A stretch of DNA of 64,000 bases, taken from the NCBI GenBank assembly GCA_944321455.1, contig CALULI010000006.1, forward strand, positions 372,001 to 436,000. Direction: 5' to 3'. This stretch comes from an uncultured Eggerthellaceae bacterium (GTDB lineage: Bacteria > Actinomycetota > Coriobacteriia > Coriobacteriales > Eggerthellaceae). Numbering within the stretch: the first letter of the stretch is position 1; every line of letters starts with the position of its first letter. Both the position numbers and the translations under genes were made by a program. Shown here in pieces: positions 38,001 through 45,806 of this stretch. Below the pieces are notes generated by a model, which was given only the letters and a program-made list of their open reading frames with translations, was not told where the DNA came from and did not search any database.

Positions 38001-38274
38001 CTTGATCCGTCGTGCTGATGATAACGGCATTGTTGTGTTGGCGGATACGCGTTTGATTACCAAGTACTATGGCAAAAAGTTTTTGAATTCTCTGCCAAGC
38101 AAGAACATTTCCATTCTGCCGATGGACGACATTATTGAACAGGTTTGCGGACTGCAGCAGCGTGCTGAACAACAGCGCGCTGGACAACAACGTGCTGAAA
38201 AACAGCACGCTGAACAACAGCGAGCTGGGCAGCGCGCCACGCAGCAGAGCGCTACAAAACCAAGCGTTGAGTAA
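35059..38274 (+). CDS. dinG: DnaQ exonuclease-DinG helicase fusion
   Basis: A 1071-residue fusion. Residues about 45-205 form a DEDDh 3'-5' exonuclease domain: VVVIDTETTGFS (D51, E53), AHNANFDRTF, and HRADDDVAST with the catalytic His and Asp. The rest is an XPD/DinG superfamily 2 helicase with Walker A EAGTGVGKSMAYL, a four-Cys Fe-S region (HYPCMRK, AECLRRKCPF, GRTCF), DEAH box VVDEAHG and motif VI QAVGRLIRR. A Thr/Ser/Ala-rich repeat (TTSADTTGAETVSAEATSAE) links the domains, and an RAEQQRAGQQ repeat ends the protein. Similar fusions occur in Firmicutes. It is expected to unwind R-loops or G-quadruplexes and trim ends. Confidence 0.9.
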   Translation: MEKQKTTDELRLESYLLENTPDRIVNRYEGLATYAQNHTFGVLDKSVVVIDTETTGFSFNHDELIQIAAARMTDGEITDWYITFVNPGKPIPDEVAHLTNIHDKDVADAPDPDTALEQLVEFVGDSYLVAHNANFDRTFVTKREAGASLKENIWVDSLDLARIALPRMNSHRLLDLVRAFGGPDSTHRADDDVASTCLVYRILLAAVAAMPDSLVVHIAEMAELEDWNTVYIFKTFAEAMSAKTTSADTTGAETVSAEATSAEATSVEPYRLMDVRREAAGRLNDHLRQDAFKPTTAELEQALQENGAGGKDTAGAGAKDATSPAAHPVELHFVDDAAIEHAFSAEGIVGKLYEDYEMRDEQKTMALAVNRAIAHSENLVVEAGTGVGKSMAYLVPLALAAKENNITVGVATKTNTLLDQLVNKELPLLKRELGISYAPLKGFVHYPCMRKINQIDKQGARPITYKNQVVQQAPALAGLLSFIDQTDYDDIDGLKIDYRALPRWSITTKSAECLRRKCPFFGRTCFVHGAREQAQRSDVVVTNHSLLFWDIRCEGGLLPPVRYWVVDEAHGAETEARRAFSLEVSSEAIHGLVRKLTSDSARTNVLIRAERTTIVEEEGKRLYTSLVHKAQSAAQAFGIAGEEFTLRAKDLLYFDEAKRSRGYEYFDLWLSDEIRASETFRSVASSARALYDTTEKLIAAMRDIVAYTESLDDSSEEQRELALAALELRELYEGLDQVFFTTSENKVYAVRLNRTKDKFNEVFTVQPLDVGISLNESLYQETNSVIYTSATLAVDHHFDSFNQGIGLNEGEESKARCIEIESNYDFDSNMAIFIPSDMPEPSDPHYLDALQTFLAQLHVAQQGSLLTLFTNRKEMEKCFDTVNPVVKAEGLRLVCQKWGVSVKGLRDDFLKDEHLSLFALKSFWEGFDAPGSTLRGVVIPKLPFGLPTDPLSCERSQRDDRAWAHYSLPSAVIDVKQAVGRLIRRADDNGIVVLADTRLITKYYGKKFLNSLPSKNISILPMDDIIEQVCGLQQRAEQQRAGQQRAEKQHAEQQRAGQRATQQSATKPSVE

Positions 38275-38279
38275 AAACG

Positions 38280-39710
38280 ATGGCCAAACATAGCGACGGT
38301 AAGAGCGTAAACAAAAAGCAGCGACGCCTTGACCGACGAGAAGAAAAATCGCTGCATATTGTTGAATTTTCGGCTGGCAAGCCCAACGAAATTTCTTTTA
38401 ATGTGCTCGAAAAGATGGCTTCTGCTCAAGATGCGCAAGAAAAACCAGGACTGTTTGATCGCATTTTTCGTCGCAACAAGACTCAACATGGCCCATCAAA
38501 TCCTGTGATCGATTCAAGTGTGGCGGCATCAGCATCATCGACTGTCCCCTCGGGTGTGTCTGCTGCGGATTTGGCGTCTGGAACTGCTTCTAGCGCTGCA
38601 TCTGGGTCCGCGCCTGGCTCTGCGTCTGGCGCATTCGGAACATCCGACGGCGCAACGGCTTCCCGTGGCGGCGCATTCGGCACGCCCGGCGGCGCAGCAT
38701 CCCATGGCGCAACACCCCATACAGGTCCACGCAAACCATTTTTGGGCGAAGACTCGCGCCAGGAAATTAAGCGCAGGCAGACACAGCGCAAACGCTACCG
38801 CTTCGTGAGCATTGCAATCGTTGTTGTGGTGTGCGTTGGTCTTCTGGCGGCTGGCGGATACCAGGCGTATACCCATTACCAAACGCAGACCAGCAACGTT
38901 GCCGTCCTACAGCAATCGTGCGATCTGATTGAACAAAGCGACACCACCATTGTTGCGATTGATGAATTTTTCAAGGCAGAATTTGGCGATGACACCGTTC
39001 AGCGTGCGCAAGATCTGCTCGCGCAAATTCCCGATGCGCGCCAAACCTTAGTAAGTGCCCGCGCTTTGGCTAACCAAGCAAATCAGGGTCTCTATTCTTC
39101 CACCAGTGACAAAGAAGCATCCGAGCACGCCCTGGCCACCATTGATGCACGTGAAACATTGTTGGACAACGCGGAAAAGCGCTTGAACGAAGACATAGCG
39201 GCAAAGCAAGCAATGGATGCCATGAATAGCGCCTACGATTCTATTCAGCAGGGCAATTCGCTCTTAGGACAGGCGGCGCGTGAAGTTTCCACGGGTCAAG
39301 AATCCAGCGCGGATCAGATCAATCAATCGTCGGAATACACGCGCGAATCTCAAACAGCTTTCACTCAAGCACGTGATCAATTAGCGCAGGTGTCCACGTT
39401 GTACCCAAGCGCGGATATCAAAGACGAACAAGCATACGTTGAAGCGCGCATTGAGCAAACAAATTATGCGTTGGCATCCAACGAAGCCATGCTAATTCAG
39501 GACAAATCAACCGCTGAACAAAATAACGATTCGTATAACAATTTGGACAAAGAAGCCATTGCGCTTGCAGAGACTTTCGCGGAAAGTTTCGATCAGCCCG
39601 TCATTGATGCCTACGTTGCAAATACCCAGTCGCTTGTTGATGCGTACAATCAAGCGCGCAACGATATGGGCACTCATGATGACTATCTTCGCGGCTATTT
39701 GCACACATAA
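38280..39710 (+). CDS. Single-pass membrane protein with long coiled extracellular part
   Basis: Not recognised. A 476-residue protein starting 5 bases after dinG. Residues 1-70 are basic and polar. Residues about 78-150 are Ala/Ser/Gly-rich low complexity. One transmembrane helix (about 174-195, SIAIVVVVCVGLLAAGGY) is preceded by Lys/Arg residues (inside). Residues 200-476 are Gln/Ala/Asp-rich and helical with heptad-like patterns, probably an extracytoplasmic coiled coil. It shares the Ala/Gln style with the next gene. Spacing suggests co-transcription with dinG, but the function is unclear. Confidence 0.6.
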   Translation: MAKHSDGKSVNKKQRRLDRREEKSLHIVEFSAGKPNEISFNVLEKMASAQDAQEKPGLFDRIFRRNKTQHGPSNPVIDSSVAASASSTVPSGVSAADLASGTASSAASGSAPGSASGAFGTSDGATASRGGAFGTPGGAASHGATPHTGPRKPFLGEDSRQEIKRRQTQRKRYRFVSIAIVVVVCVGLLAAGGYQAYTHYQTQTSNVAVLQQSCDLIEQSDTTIVAIDEFFKAEFGDDTVQRAQDLLAQIPDARQTLVSARALANQANQGLYSSTSDKEASEHALATIDARETLLDNAEKRLNEDIAAKQAMDAMNSAYDSIQQGNSLLGQAAREVSTGQESSADQINQSSEYTRESQTAFTQARDQLAQVSTLYPSADIKDEQAYVEARIEQTNYALASNEAMLIQDKSTAEQNNDSYNNLDKEAIALAETFAESFDQPVIDAYVANTQSLVDAYNQARNDMGTHDDYLRGYLHT

Positions 39711-39862
39711 TGTGAATCCCTTATGGAAAACAGGCGTATCTACTTGAAATTAAGGCGAAAACGGAGGTCTTGATTTGGGCGGATTATGTAAATAGCGTAT
39801 ACTCAATCTGATTGGAAAAATTCAATTAAAACACGTTCATATACAACTAAAGGGGACGTTTC

Positions 39863-42800
39863 ATGGCAGGACTCATGGAAGACGTAGCGCATCTTACTCA
39901 GGAAATTGGACCTCGTCCAGCTGGTACTGAGGAAGAGCAACAGGCGGCACTGTTTATTGCCGATGAGCTTCAAAAAGAAGCTGGGTTCTCTACCGTTATT
40001 GAAGATTTCATTTGTGCACCAAATGCTGACATTCTAAAAATTATTTGTTACGCGCTTGCTTTGATTTGCGCGTTGGTTCCTCTAGTTTTGCCCGTTGCGG
40101 CTATCCCGTGTTTGATTATTGCCATTTTAGTGGTGGTTCTGTTCGTCTTTGATATGCGCGACAAACCACTCTTGGAGCGCTTCTTTAGCAACGGCGTAAG
40201 TCAAAATGTGGTTGCGAAATATCAGCCTTCTATTCCTGGCGCAGCGCAGCGTCGCCGCAAGATTGTTTTAGTTGCTAACTATGACAGCGGCAAAGCGGCA
40301 CTTGAAAATCGTGGTTTTTTGGGTCAAAACCTCAAGATTATTCGTATTGCGCTGGCAGTTCCTCTGGCTCTTGCGCCGCTCATGCTTTTGATCAAGACCG
40401 TTTTCTTCCTAAGTGATGCTGGCATTGCTTCTCTTATCTTTAATATCATCATCGTAATCTGCATGGTGTTGATGGCTATCCAGCTGGCTTTGATGATTAT
40501 GATGCGCGTTGGTCCTTTCACGCAGGGCGCTAACAACAACGCAAGTAGTGTTGCGGTTATGGTTGATGTTGCTCGTTCGGTGGGCAAGGGCCTGGTAAGC
40601 AACGAAGAGCTTGCGGCTCGCGCACAAGAAGATGGCGTAACGGTTCATGGCGAAGAAGCAGCGTATGCTGCTGATGTTGTGCCCGAAGGTACCGAACTTG
40701 AATACGCTGTTTCACGTGAAAAGCAAATGTCTCCAAGCGAATCTCTTGCTGCGGCAAAAGCTGCGATTGAGGCATTAACGGGCAAACCAGTTGCCGACAA
40801 AGTTCCTGTTACTGATATTTCTTCTAAGTTAGTTCAGCACGGCAATCTTGAGCCTGATCCTTTGATGGAAGAACAGGCCGCTGCCGTTCATTTTGAAGTG
40901 GGCGAACCTGTTGTGGTACCAGAAGAGCAGCGCACCTACACGCCGCGTGAGCGCATGGAAGCTCAAGAAGCTAAGCGCCAAAAAGAAGCGGCTCGTGCCG
41001 AAGAAGCTCAGCTTCTTGCCGAACAGCAGGCCCAGCAAGCAGCTTTGCAGCAAGCCGTTGCTGCTGTGCAGACCGATGGTCAGGGCGCTGCCGTAGCATC
41101 AGGAGTTGGTGTTGCAGCACAGGGCGTAGCAGCACAGCAAGCTGGTTCGCAAGCTGTTTCCGCAGCAGCTGATGCTGCGTATGCTCAAGGAGTAGCCCAA
41201 CAGGATCATTCCTTCGAACGCACGACGCCAGAAGCTTTGCAAGCTGGCAATACCGGCGTGAGCACATCGGTCGATCGCACGCCTTCATGGGCAAAGACCG
41301 CGCAAGCAAAAGCGCGTGCCAACAAGCCTGACATTGCGCAGTCCGCATCTACGGTTGGACGTTCGCGTTTTGCTGATACCGTTGCAGCACAGATCACTGC
41401 TGCTAATACGCCACCATCGCCTTTTGCTGCTCCAGCACCTGCTGCTCCTGCAACACCAAGTGCGCCTGCAGCTGCCGCACAGCCAGAAGAGCCTGTTGCT
41501 TCCACCACGTGGAGTCAGGCAATGCAAGCTCAAGCTGCTGTACAGTCAGAACCGCTGTCTCCTTTGGCAGCGCGCTTAGCTTCGCTTCGCAGCGAAATTG
41601 AATCAGTGGAAGCGCCTCATTTTTCTCAGGAAACCAAGGCAACTATTGATCACATGGCCCCAGAGGCTCAGCCAGCAGCGGTACAACCTGCAGCAGTGCA
41701 GCCACAGCCTACAGCGCAATCCGCAGCAGCCGAACAGCCTGTCGTGACGGTGCAGCCTGTGGCACAGCCTGCTCAGCCTCAGGGTGCAGATCAGGCAGCA
41801 GCACAGCAGCAGACAGCACAGCAAGCAGCGCCTGTGGTACAGGTACAGCCAACCGCGGCTGCGGCACAACAAGCAGTACCAGCTGCACAGCCAGCTACAG
41901 CGGAGCCTGCTCAGGAAGAAGTTTCGGGAAAGACTGAAGCAATTTCGCCTATCGATGTTTCCCAATATCTTGATAAAGAAGCAACCAGCGCCGCAACAGA
42001 CGCTATGCAAACGCGCGCAGCTGCTGAGGCCCGCGTTACCACAGCAGAGGCAGTTGCCACGAATCTGCCAACAGCTCCTGTAAGCAAGCAAGAAGTTCAG
42101 CAGGCTATTGCCGAAGCTGAAACTCACGTTGACGAAGTGGTAGAACAGTCTGCGCCAGCAGCTCCTGCGCAGGCACAAGCACGTGCTCAGCAGCCTGCAC
42201 AAGCAGCACCTGCCCAACCTGCTCAGCCAGAAGAAGCTCCCGTAGAGCCCACGCGCGCTATGCCTCGCGTAGCTGGTACGCCTGGCGCTGCACCTGGATC
42301 TGCTCCTGCTCCTGACGCAGCAGCGCAAAAGCAAGCACCTGTGGCACCTCCTATTGTGGGTCTTGAGTCCATGGCTTCTTCGCTGCCGACCATTGATCCT
42401 CAGCAGACACAAGAAGAACATTCCCGCCACGTCATTGTGCTGCCTGAAGTTTCTTCGCAAGCATCCTTGCCAGAAGAAAGCAAGCAGCGCGCACCAATGG
42501 CTGATTCCGCCGAATCCACGCAGTCGGGATCTAAGGCGTTGCTCTCCAACATGCTTCCCCGCATCGATTCGGCAGAAGAAGCGCCAACCGACCACGTTGA
42601 TACGTTTGGCCTCAACGTTCCTTCTCTTGACGACCGCCCTCAAAATGCAACGGTTTCTGCAACAGGATCGTTCTCAACCATTGGCGGCACGGGATCCTTT
42701 GCTCCTGTGGGCGATGAATTAGTGGCCGATGTTAATCCTGATGATCTCTACATTGACGACGCGGACGATTCTGCCTACGAAGAAGACTTTACCGAAACGG

Positions 42801-43732
42801 GCGCCTTTGCTGGTCCTGGCTATGTTGATATGCCTAAATCACGCGCAGGCCGTTTCTTCAGCAAGTTCCGCTCCAAGAAAAAGAAGAACAAGCACCAAGA
42901 CGAAGTTTCGGTCAACGAATGGATTGACACGGACGATTCCTACGATGCACGCAGCGTTGGTAAGGCTCGAGGCAGCTGGGAAAGCTTCCGTGATGATGAC
43001 TACGACACCTACGATGATGGTTACGATAGCAACGATAACTTTGTCGATATCGACTTTGATGATGGTTTCGACGATGACCGCGGTTGGCGCGGCGGTGCCT
43101 TCTCTTTGAGCCGTCTGACGAAACGCCGCCAGCGTGTTGATGCAGATCCTGAAGAGGGTATGGACGATCAGTTTGATGATGCGTATGGCGCTGATCAAGC
43201 ATCCGCCCAGCCTGTGATTTCAACCTACCATGATCAGGAATCTGACCAGATTAATCGCGAGCTGACCAAGATTAACGATTTCCGTCATCCTGACATTGAT
43301 ACGGAAGTGTGGTTTGTAGCTTTGGGTGCCGAATTGGCTAACCACGGCGGCATGCATGCGTTCATGAAGGAACATGCTAATGAACTTAAAGGGGCAATCT
43401 TTATTAATCTTGAATCGCTTGGTGCGGGCCGCTTGACCTACATTGAAGAAGAAGGTCAGCTGTTGACGAAGAAGCCTTCGTCTCGCTTGAAGCGCATCTT
43501 GCGTCAAGCCCAGGAGCGCTCGGGTGTTTCCTTTGCACAAGGTAAGATTCTTGGTCGTGACACAACGGCAACCATTGCCATGAAGCATGGCTATCAAGGC
43601 GTTACCCTTGCAGGCATGGAGGGATCACAAAGCGTGGGATATGCTTCGCCAACTGATGAATTTGAAGAAGTGGATGAACAGATTTTGAGTGAAAATGCAA
43701 AATTTGTCCTCTCAGTTCTGAAAAGCATTTAA
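39863..43732 (+). CDS. Giant M28-like membrane protein with degenerate metal site and disordered insertion
   Basis: A 1289-residue protein. The first 240 residues resemble an M28 peptidase N-half (LTQEIGPRPAGTEEEQQAALFI) with four membrane helices (about 58-98 and 158-214). The C-terminal 150 residues resemble the M28 C-half, ending SPTDEFEEVDEQIL. Between them lie about 900 residues of Ala/Gln/Pro/Glu-rich and then Asp-rich sequence. Metal ligands look lost. NYDS has Asn139 for His and GANNNAS has Asn for Asp. GAEL has Leu1158 for Glu, NLES has Glu1184 for Asp, and TTATIAM has no His. It may be a catalytically dead scaffold. The start at 39863 has a GGGGACG ribosome-binding site. Confidence 0.7.
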   Translation: MAGLMEDVAHLTQEIGPRPAGTEEEQQAALFIADELQKEAGFSTVIEDFICAPNADILKIICYALALICALVPLVLPVAAIPCLIIAILVVVLFVFDMRDKPLLERFFSNGVSQNVVAKYQPSIPGAAQRRRKIVLVANYDSGKAALENRGFLGQNLKIIRIALAVPLALAPLMLLIKTVFFLSDAGIASLIFNIIIVICMVLMAIQLALMIMMRVGPFTQGANNNASSVAVMVDVARSVGKGLVSNEELAARAQEDGVTVHGEEAAYAADVVPEGTELEYAVSREKQMSPSESLAAAKAAIEALTGKPVADKVPVTDISSKLVQHGNLEPDPLMEEQAAAVHFEVGEPVVVPEEQRTYTPRERMEAQEAKRQKEAARAEEAQLLAEQQAQQAALQQAVAAVQTDGQGAAVASGVGVAAQGVAAQQAGSQAVSAAADAAYAQGVAQQDHSFERTTPEALQAGNTGVSTSVDRTPSWAKTAQAKARANKPDIAQSASTVGRSRFADTVAAQITAANTPPSPFAAPAPAAPATPSAPAAAAQPEEPVASTTWSQAMQAQAAVQSEPLSPLAARLASLRSEIESVEAPHFSQETKATIDHMAPEAQPAAVQPAAVQPQPTAQSAAAEQPVVTVQPVAQPAQPQGADQAAAQQQTAQQAAPVVQVQPTAAAAQQAVPAAQPATAEPAQEEVSGKTEAISPIDVSQYLDKEATSAATDAMQTRAAAEARVTTAEAVATNLPTAPVSKQEVQQAIAEAETHVDEVVEQSAPAAPAQAQARAQQPAQAAPAQPAQPEEAPVEPTRAMPRVAGTPGAAPGSAPAPDAAAQKQAPVAPPIVGLESMASSLPTIDPQQTQEEHSRHVIVLPEVSSQASLPEESKQRAPMADSAESTQSGSKALLSNMLPRIDSAEEAPTDHVDTFGLNVPSLDDRPQNATVSATGSFSTIGGTGSFAPVGDELVADVNPDDLYIDDADDSAYEEDFTETGAFAGPGYVDMPKSRAGRFFSKFRSKKKKNKHQDEVSVNEWIDTDDSYDARSVGKARGSWESFRDDDYDTYDDGYDSNDNFVDIDFDDGFDDDRGWRGGAFSLSRLTKRRQRVDADPEEGMDDQFDDAYGADQASAQPVISTYHDQESDQINRELTKINDFRHPDIDTEVWFVALGAELANHGGMHAFMKEHANELKGAIFINLESLGAGRLTYIEEEGQLLTKKPSSRLKRILRQAQERSGVSFAQGKILGRDTTATIAMKHGYQGVTLAGMEGSQSVGYASPTDEFEEVDEQILSENAKFVLSVLKSI

Positions 43733-43856
43733 CATTCTTTTGATTCATCTGGTCAAACGGCATATATACCGCTACAATTGAGAGCCGTTCGAGGGTTGCA
43801 TATTTAAGTAGTGTCGTGCACCCATATCGAACAAGATAGTAAGAAAAGAGGTTACG

Positions 43857-44012
43857 ATGGCAGTTATTGCTTATTGCGTAAAGTGCAAAGAAAAGAAGGA
43901 AATGGTTGACCCTCAGGAAGGCGTTACCAAGAACGGTCGTATCATCACCAAGGGTACCTGCCCTGATTGCGGAACCAAGATGTCTCTGATCGGCGGCGTA
44001 AAGAAGGATTAA
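43857..44012 (+). CDS. Small zinc-ribbon protein (DUF5679-like)
   Basis: A 51-residue basic protein (MAVIAYCVKCKEKKEMVDPQ, ending LIGGVKKD). Two Cys-x2-Cys pairs (CVKC and CPDC) form a probable zinc ribbon. An AGAGG ribosome-binding site lies six bases before the ATG. A terminator follows. Small proteins of this type are annotated DUF5679 in Actinobacteria, but their role is unknown. It is too short for most ORF callers. Confidence 0.75.
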   Translation: MAVIAYCVKCKEKKEMVDPQEGVTKNGRIITKGTCPDCGTKMSLIGGVKKD

Positions 44013-44083
44013 TTCCAGCCTTCGCGCAAAAGCTCATCGTAGCTTTACTCCCTTTAAGGGAAAACAGATCATAGAACACATTG

Positions 44084-44106
44084 AAAAGGCGCATTTTGCG
44101 CCTTTT
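44084..44106 (+). terminator. Terminator after the zinc-ribbon gene
   Basis: A 10-bp perfect stem (44084-44093 with 44097-44106) is followed by TTCTTTTC. It forms the edge of the core region before the accessory segment. Confidence 0.8.
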
Positions 44107-44157
44107 TCTTTTCAAGCCACCTTTTGAGTATCTTAGTCATTTTGCATAAAGCAGAGT

Positions 44158-44577
44158 GGCGCCCGCTTCGACCTGAAGTCGCGAAAATCACTACTAGGCA
44201 AGCAAAAGTACTACCTGGCGGATCTAAGCTTCTACTTTGCCCTCAACACCGACAACCGAATCAACTACGGGCCCGTGCTTGAGAACGTTGTCTACTCCTA
44301 TGCCCGCGCGCGGGGATACAGCGTCAGCGTTGGGCGCATTGGCAAGCTGGAATGCGATTTCATCTTGAGAAGCTCCGAGATGGGCTACGCATACGTCCAG
44401 GTCGCAATGACCATCATGGCTGATCGAGCCACCGAGGAGCGCGAATACCGCCTCTTCGCCCGCATCAAAGACAATTACCCCAAGTACCTGTTGACGCGAA
44501 GCGATCCCATTCAGCACAGGGACGGCATCATCCACGCCAATATTCCCGAGTTCATGCAGGAAGGGAGGGCTTTCTGA
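44158..44577 (+). pseudogene. C-terminal remnant of an AAA ATPase with DUF4143
   Basis: An open frame with no start codon at its homologous beginning reads RFDLKSRKSLLGKQKYYLAD, then FYFALNTDNRINYGPVLENV and CDFILRSSEMGYAYVQVA. This is the C-terminal (DUF4143) part of the AAA_14 family of ATPases common in anaerobe genomes. The ATPase domain is missing and an in-frame stop lies upstream at 44134-44136. The piece reads richer in G and C than its left neighbours. A shorter product from a GTG at 44275 is possible but would lack any known function. Confidence 0.75.
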
Positions 44578-44678
44578 GGAGAGGATACAGCACCGACGAG
44601 CTAGGCAGACGTTAGGGGCTAGAAAGATGCCGCTCTTTGCACAAGAGGCAATGGGGATTCGGGTGGCAAACCAAGCCC

Positions 44679-45806
44679 TTATCTCCCGCCGCCGCCCATC
44701 CGTTTTCGGTAGATAAGCCATGCGGCAGTCGCTAGCACGACGGCGTATACCGTCATCACAATCCATCCCTTGCCCGTCGCAAGCAGGCCGCCAACGCTCT
44801 GGTCGACACTGAACACCGCTGCGCGGATCTGGGAGAGTCCGTAACTTGAGGGCAGTGCGAGTGCTACATCAAGTAAGGCGCCCGTGGCGTACTTCACTGA
44901 GGTCGTGGCGCCGGAGAGGAACCACGCCACCACGGCGGTCACCATCGACAGCATCGCCGCGCCGCTGAACTTGCGCACCGTAAGCGACACGATGGCTGAA
45001 AACGACACGAACGCAACCCCCAGCATCAGAAGAACGGGCAGGATCGCAAGCAGACCGCACGCCAGGTTCACGCCCGTGAGCAACCAGACAAGAAGTGCAT
45101 TCACTGCTGCGCCGACTACACCTGCGAGCAACGCCACCACGATGCGCGCAGCGAATGTAGGTAGAAGTGATGCGGGCGCGAGCCTATACTCGGACAACGT
45201 TGCGTGCACTCGCTCTTTGTTTAGCAGGTAGAGGAAGTTGAACATTGACCCCATGAGGAACGCTAGCATAAATACGCCGACCGCGATGATGGCGAACCAA
45301 TCAAGCTGAGCGCCTACGGCGTACTCACGCTGCACCTTGATCTCCATGTTGGGCATGTGTTCTTGGTAGAATGCGAAGATGCCTTCGTCAAGATACAGGC
45401 GCAGGTTCTTCGCCATGTCAGTGTTATAGTTGTCGAACACGTAGAGAACCTGTGCGGGTTCGCCAGATTCGAGCCGCTCCGAGAAGTCAACAGGGATCGT
45501 CAGGATGCCGTTTACCCTTCCTTGCTCGTAGAGCCCTTGCGCTTCGTCCTTATCTACTTCGATTGCCTCGAAGTAGGACTCTCCTGACAGCGGCGAGGTT
45601 TGGGAGAACACCGTCTCCTCAAAAGCCGCGCCGAGCGTACCTACATCGTCATTCACGACCGCGAGCTTGAGTGAAACGAAGTTGCCAAACGTGAGTGCAA
45701 AGATGATCAGGATGACCGTCGGCGCAATGATGCCCGCTGCAAGTGACTTTGGATCAGCTTTTGTAAGCGCGAGCAGTTTCTTTAATTCCTGCACGAAGAG
45801 GTTCAT
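44679..45806 (-). CDS. ABC-2 type transporter permease (second permease)
   Basis: A 375-residue membrane protein of the ABC-2 exporter type. It has one N-terminal helix (SLAAGIIAPTVILIIFALTFGNF), a large extracytoplasmic loop (about residues 45-175) and five further helices, as in drug or O-antigen efflux permeases of the YhgE/DrrB style. The ATG at 45806 (MNLFVQELKK) with AAAGGGCGA upstream is chosen. It overlaps the preceding permease gene by 4 bases (ATGA). It is the last gene of a three-gene cassette under the TetR-type regulator at 47964-48542. The substrate is unknown. Confidence 0.85.
   Translation of the reverse strand: MNLFVQELKKLLALTKADPKSLAAGIIAPTVILIIFALTFGNFVSLKLAVVNDDVGTLGAAFEETVFSQTSPLSGESYFEAIEVDKDEAQGLYEQGRVNGILTIPVDFSERLESGEPAQVLYVFDNYNTDMAKNLRLYLDEGIFAFYQEHMPNMEIKVQREYAVGAQLDWFAIIAVGVFMLAFLMGSMFNFLYLLNKERVHATLSEYRLAPASLLPTFAARIVVALLAGVVGAAVNALLVWLLTGVNLACGLLAILPVLLMLGVAFVSFSAIVSLTVRKFSGAAMLSMVTAVVAWFLSGATTSVKYATGALLDVALALPSSYGLSQIRAAVFSVDQSVGGLLATGKGWIVMTVYAVVLATAAWLIYRKRMGGGGR

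Noticed and set aside
41603-42643. 346-residue open frame antisense to the M28-like gene
   Set aside because: It arises from the repetitive Ala/Gln codons of the sense gene. It has a Cys/Leu/Arg-rich composition and no start signal.
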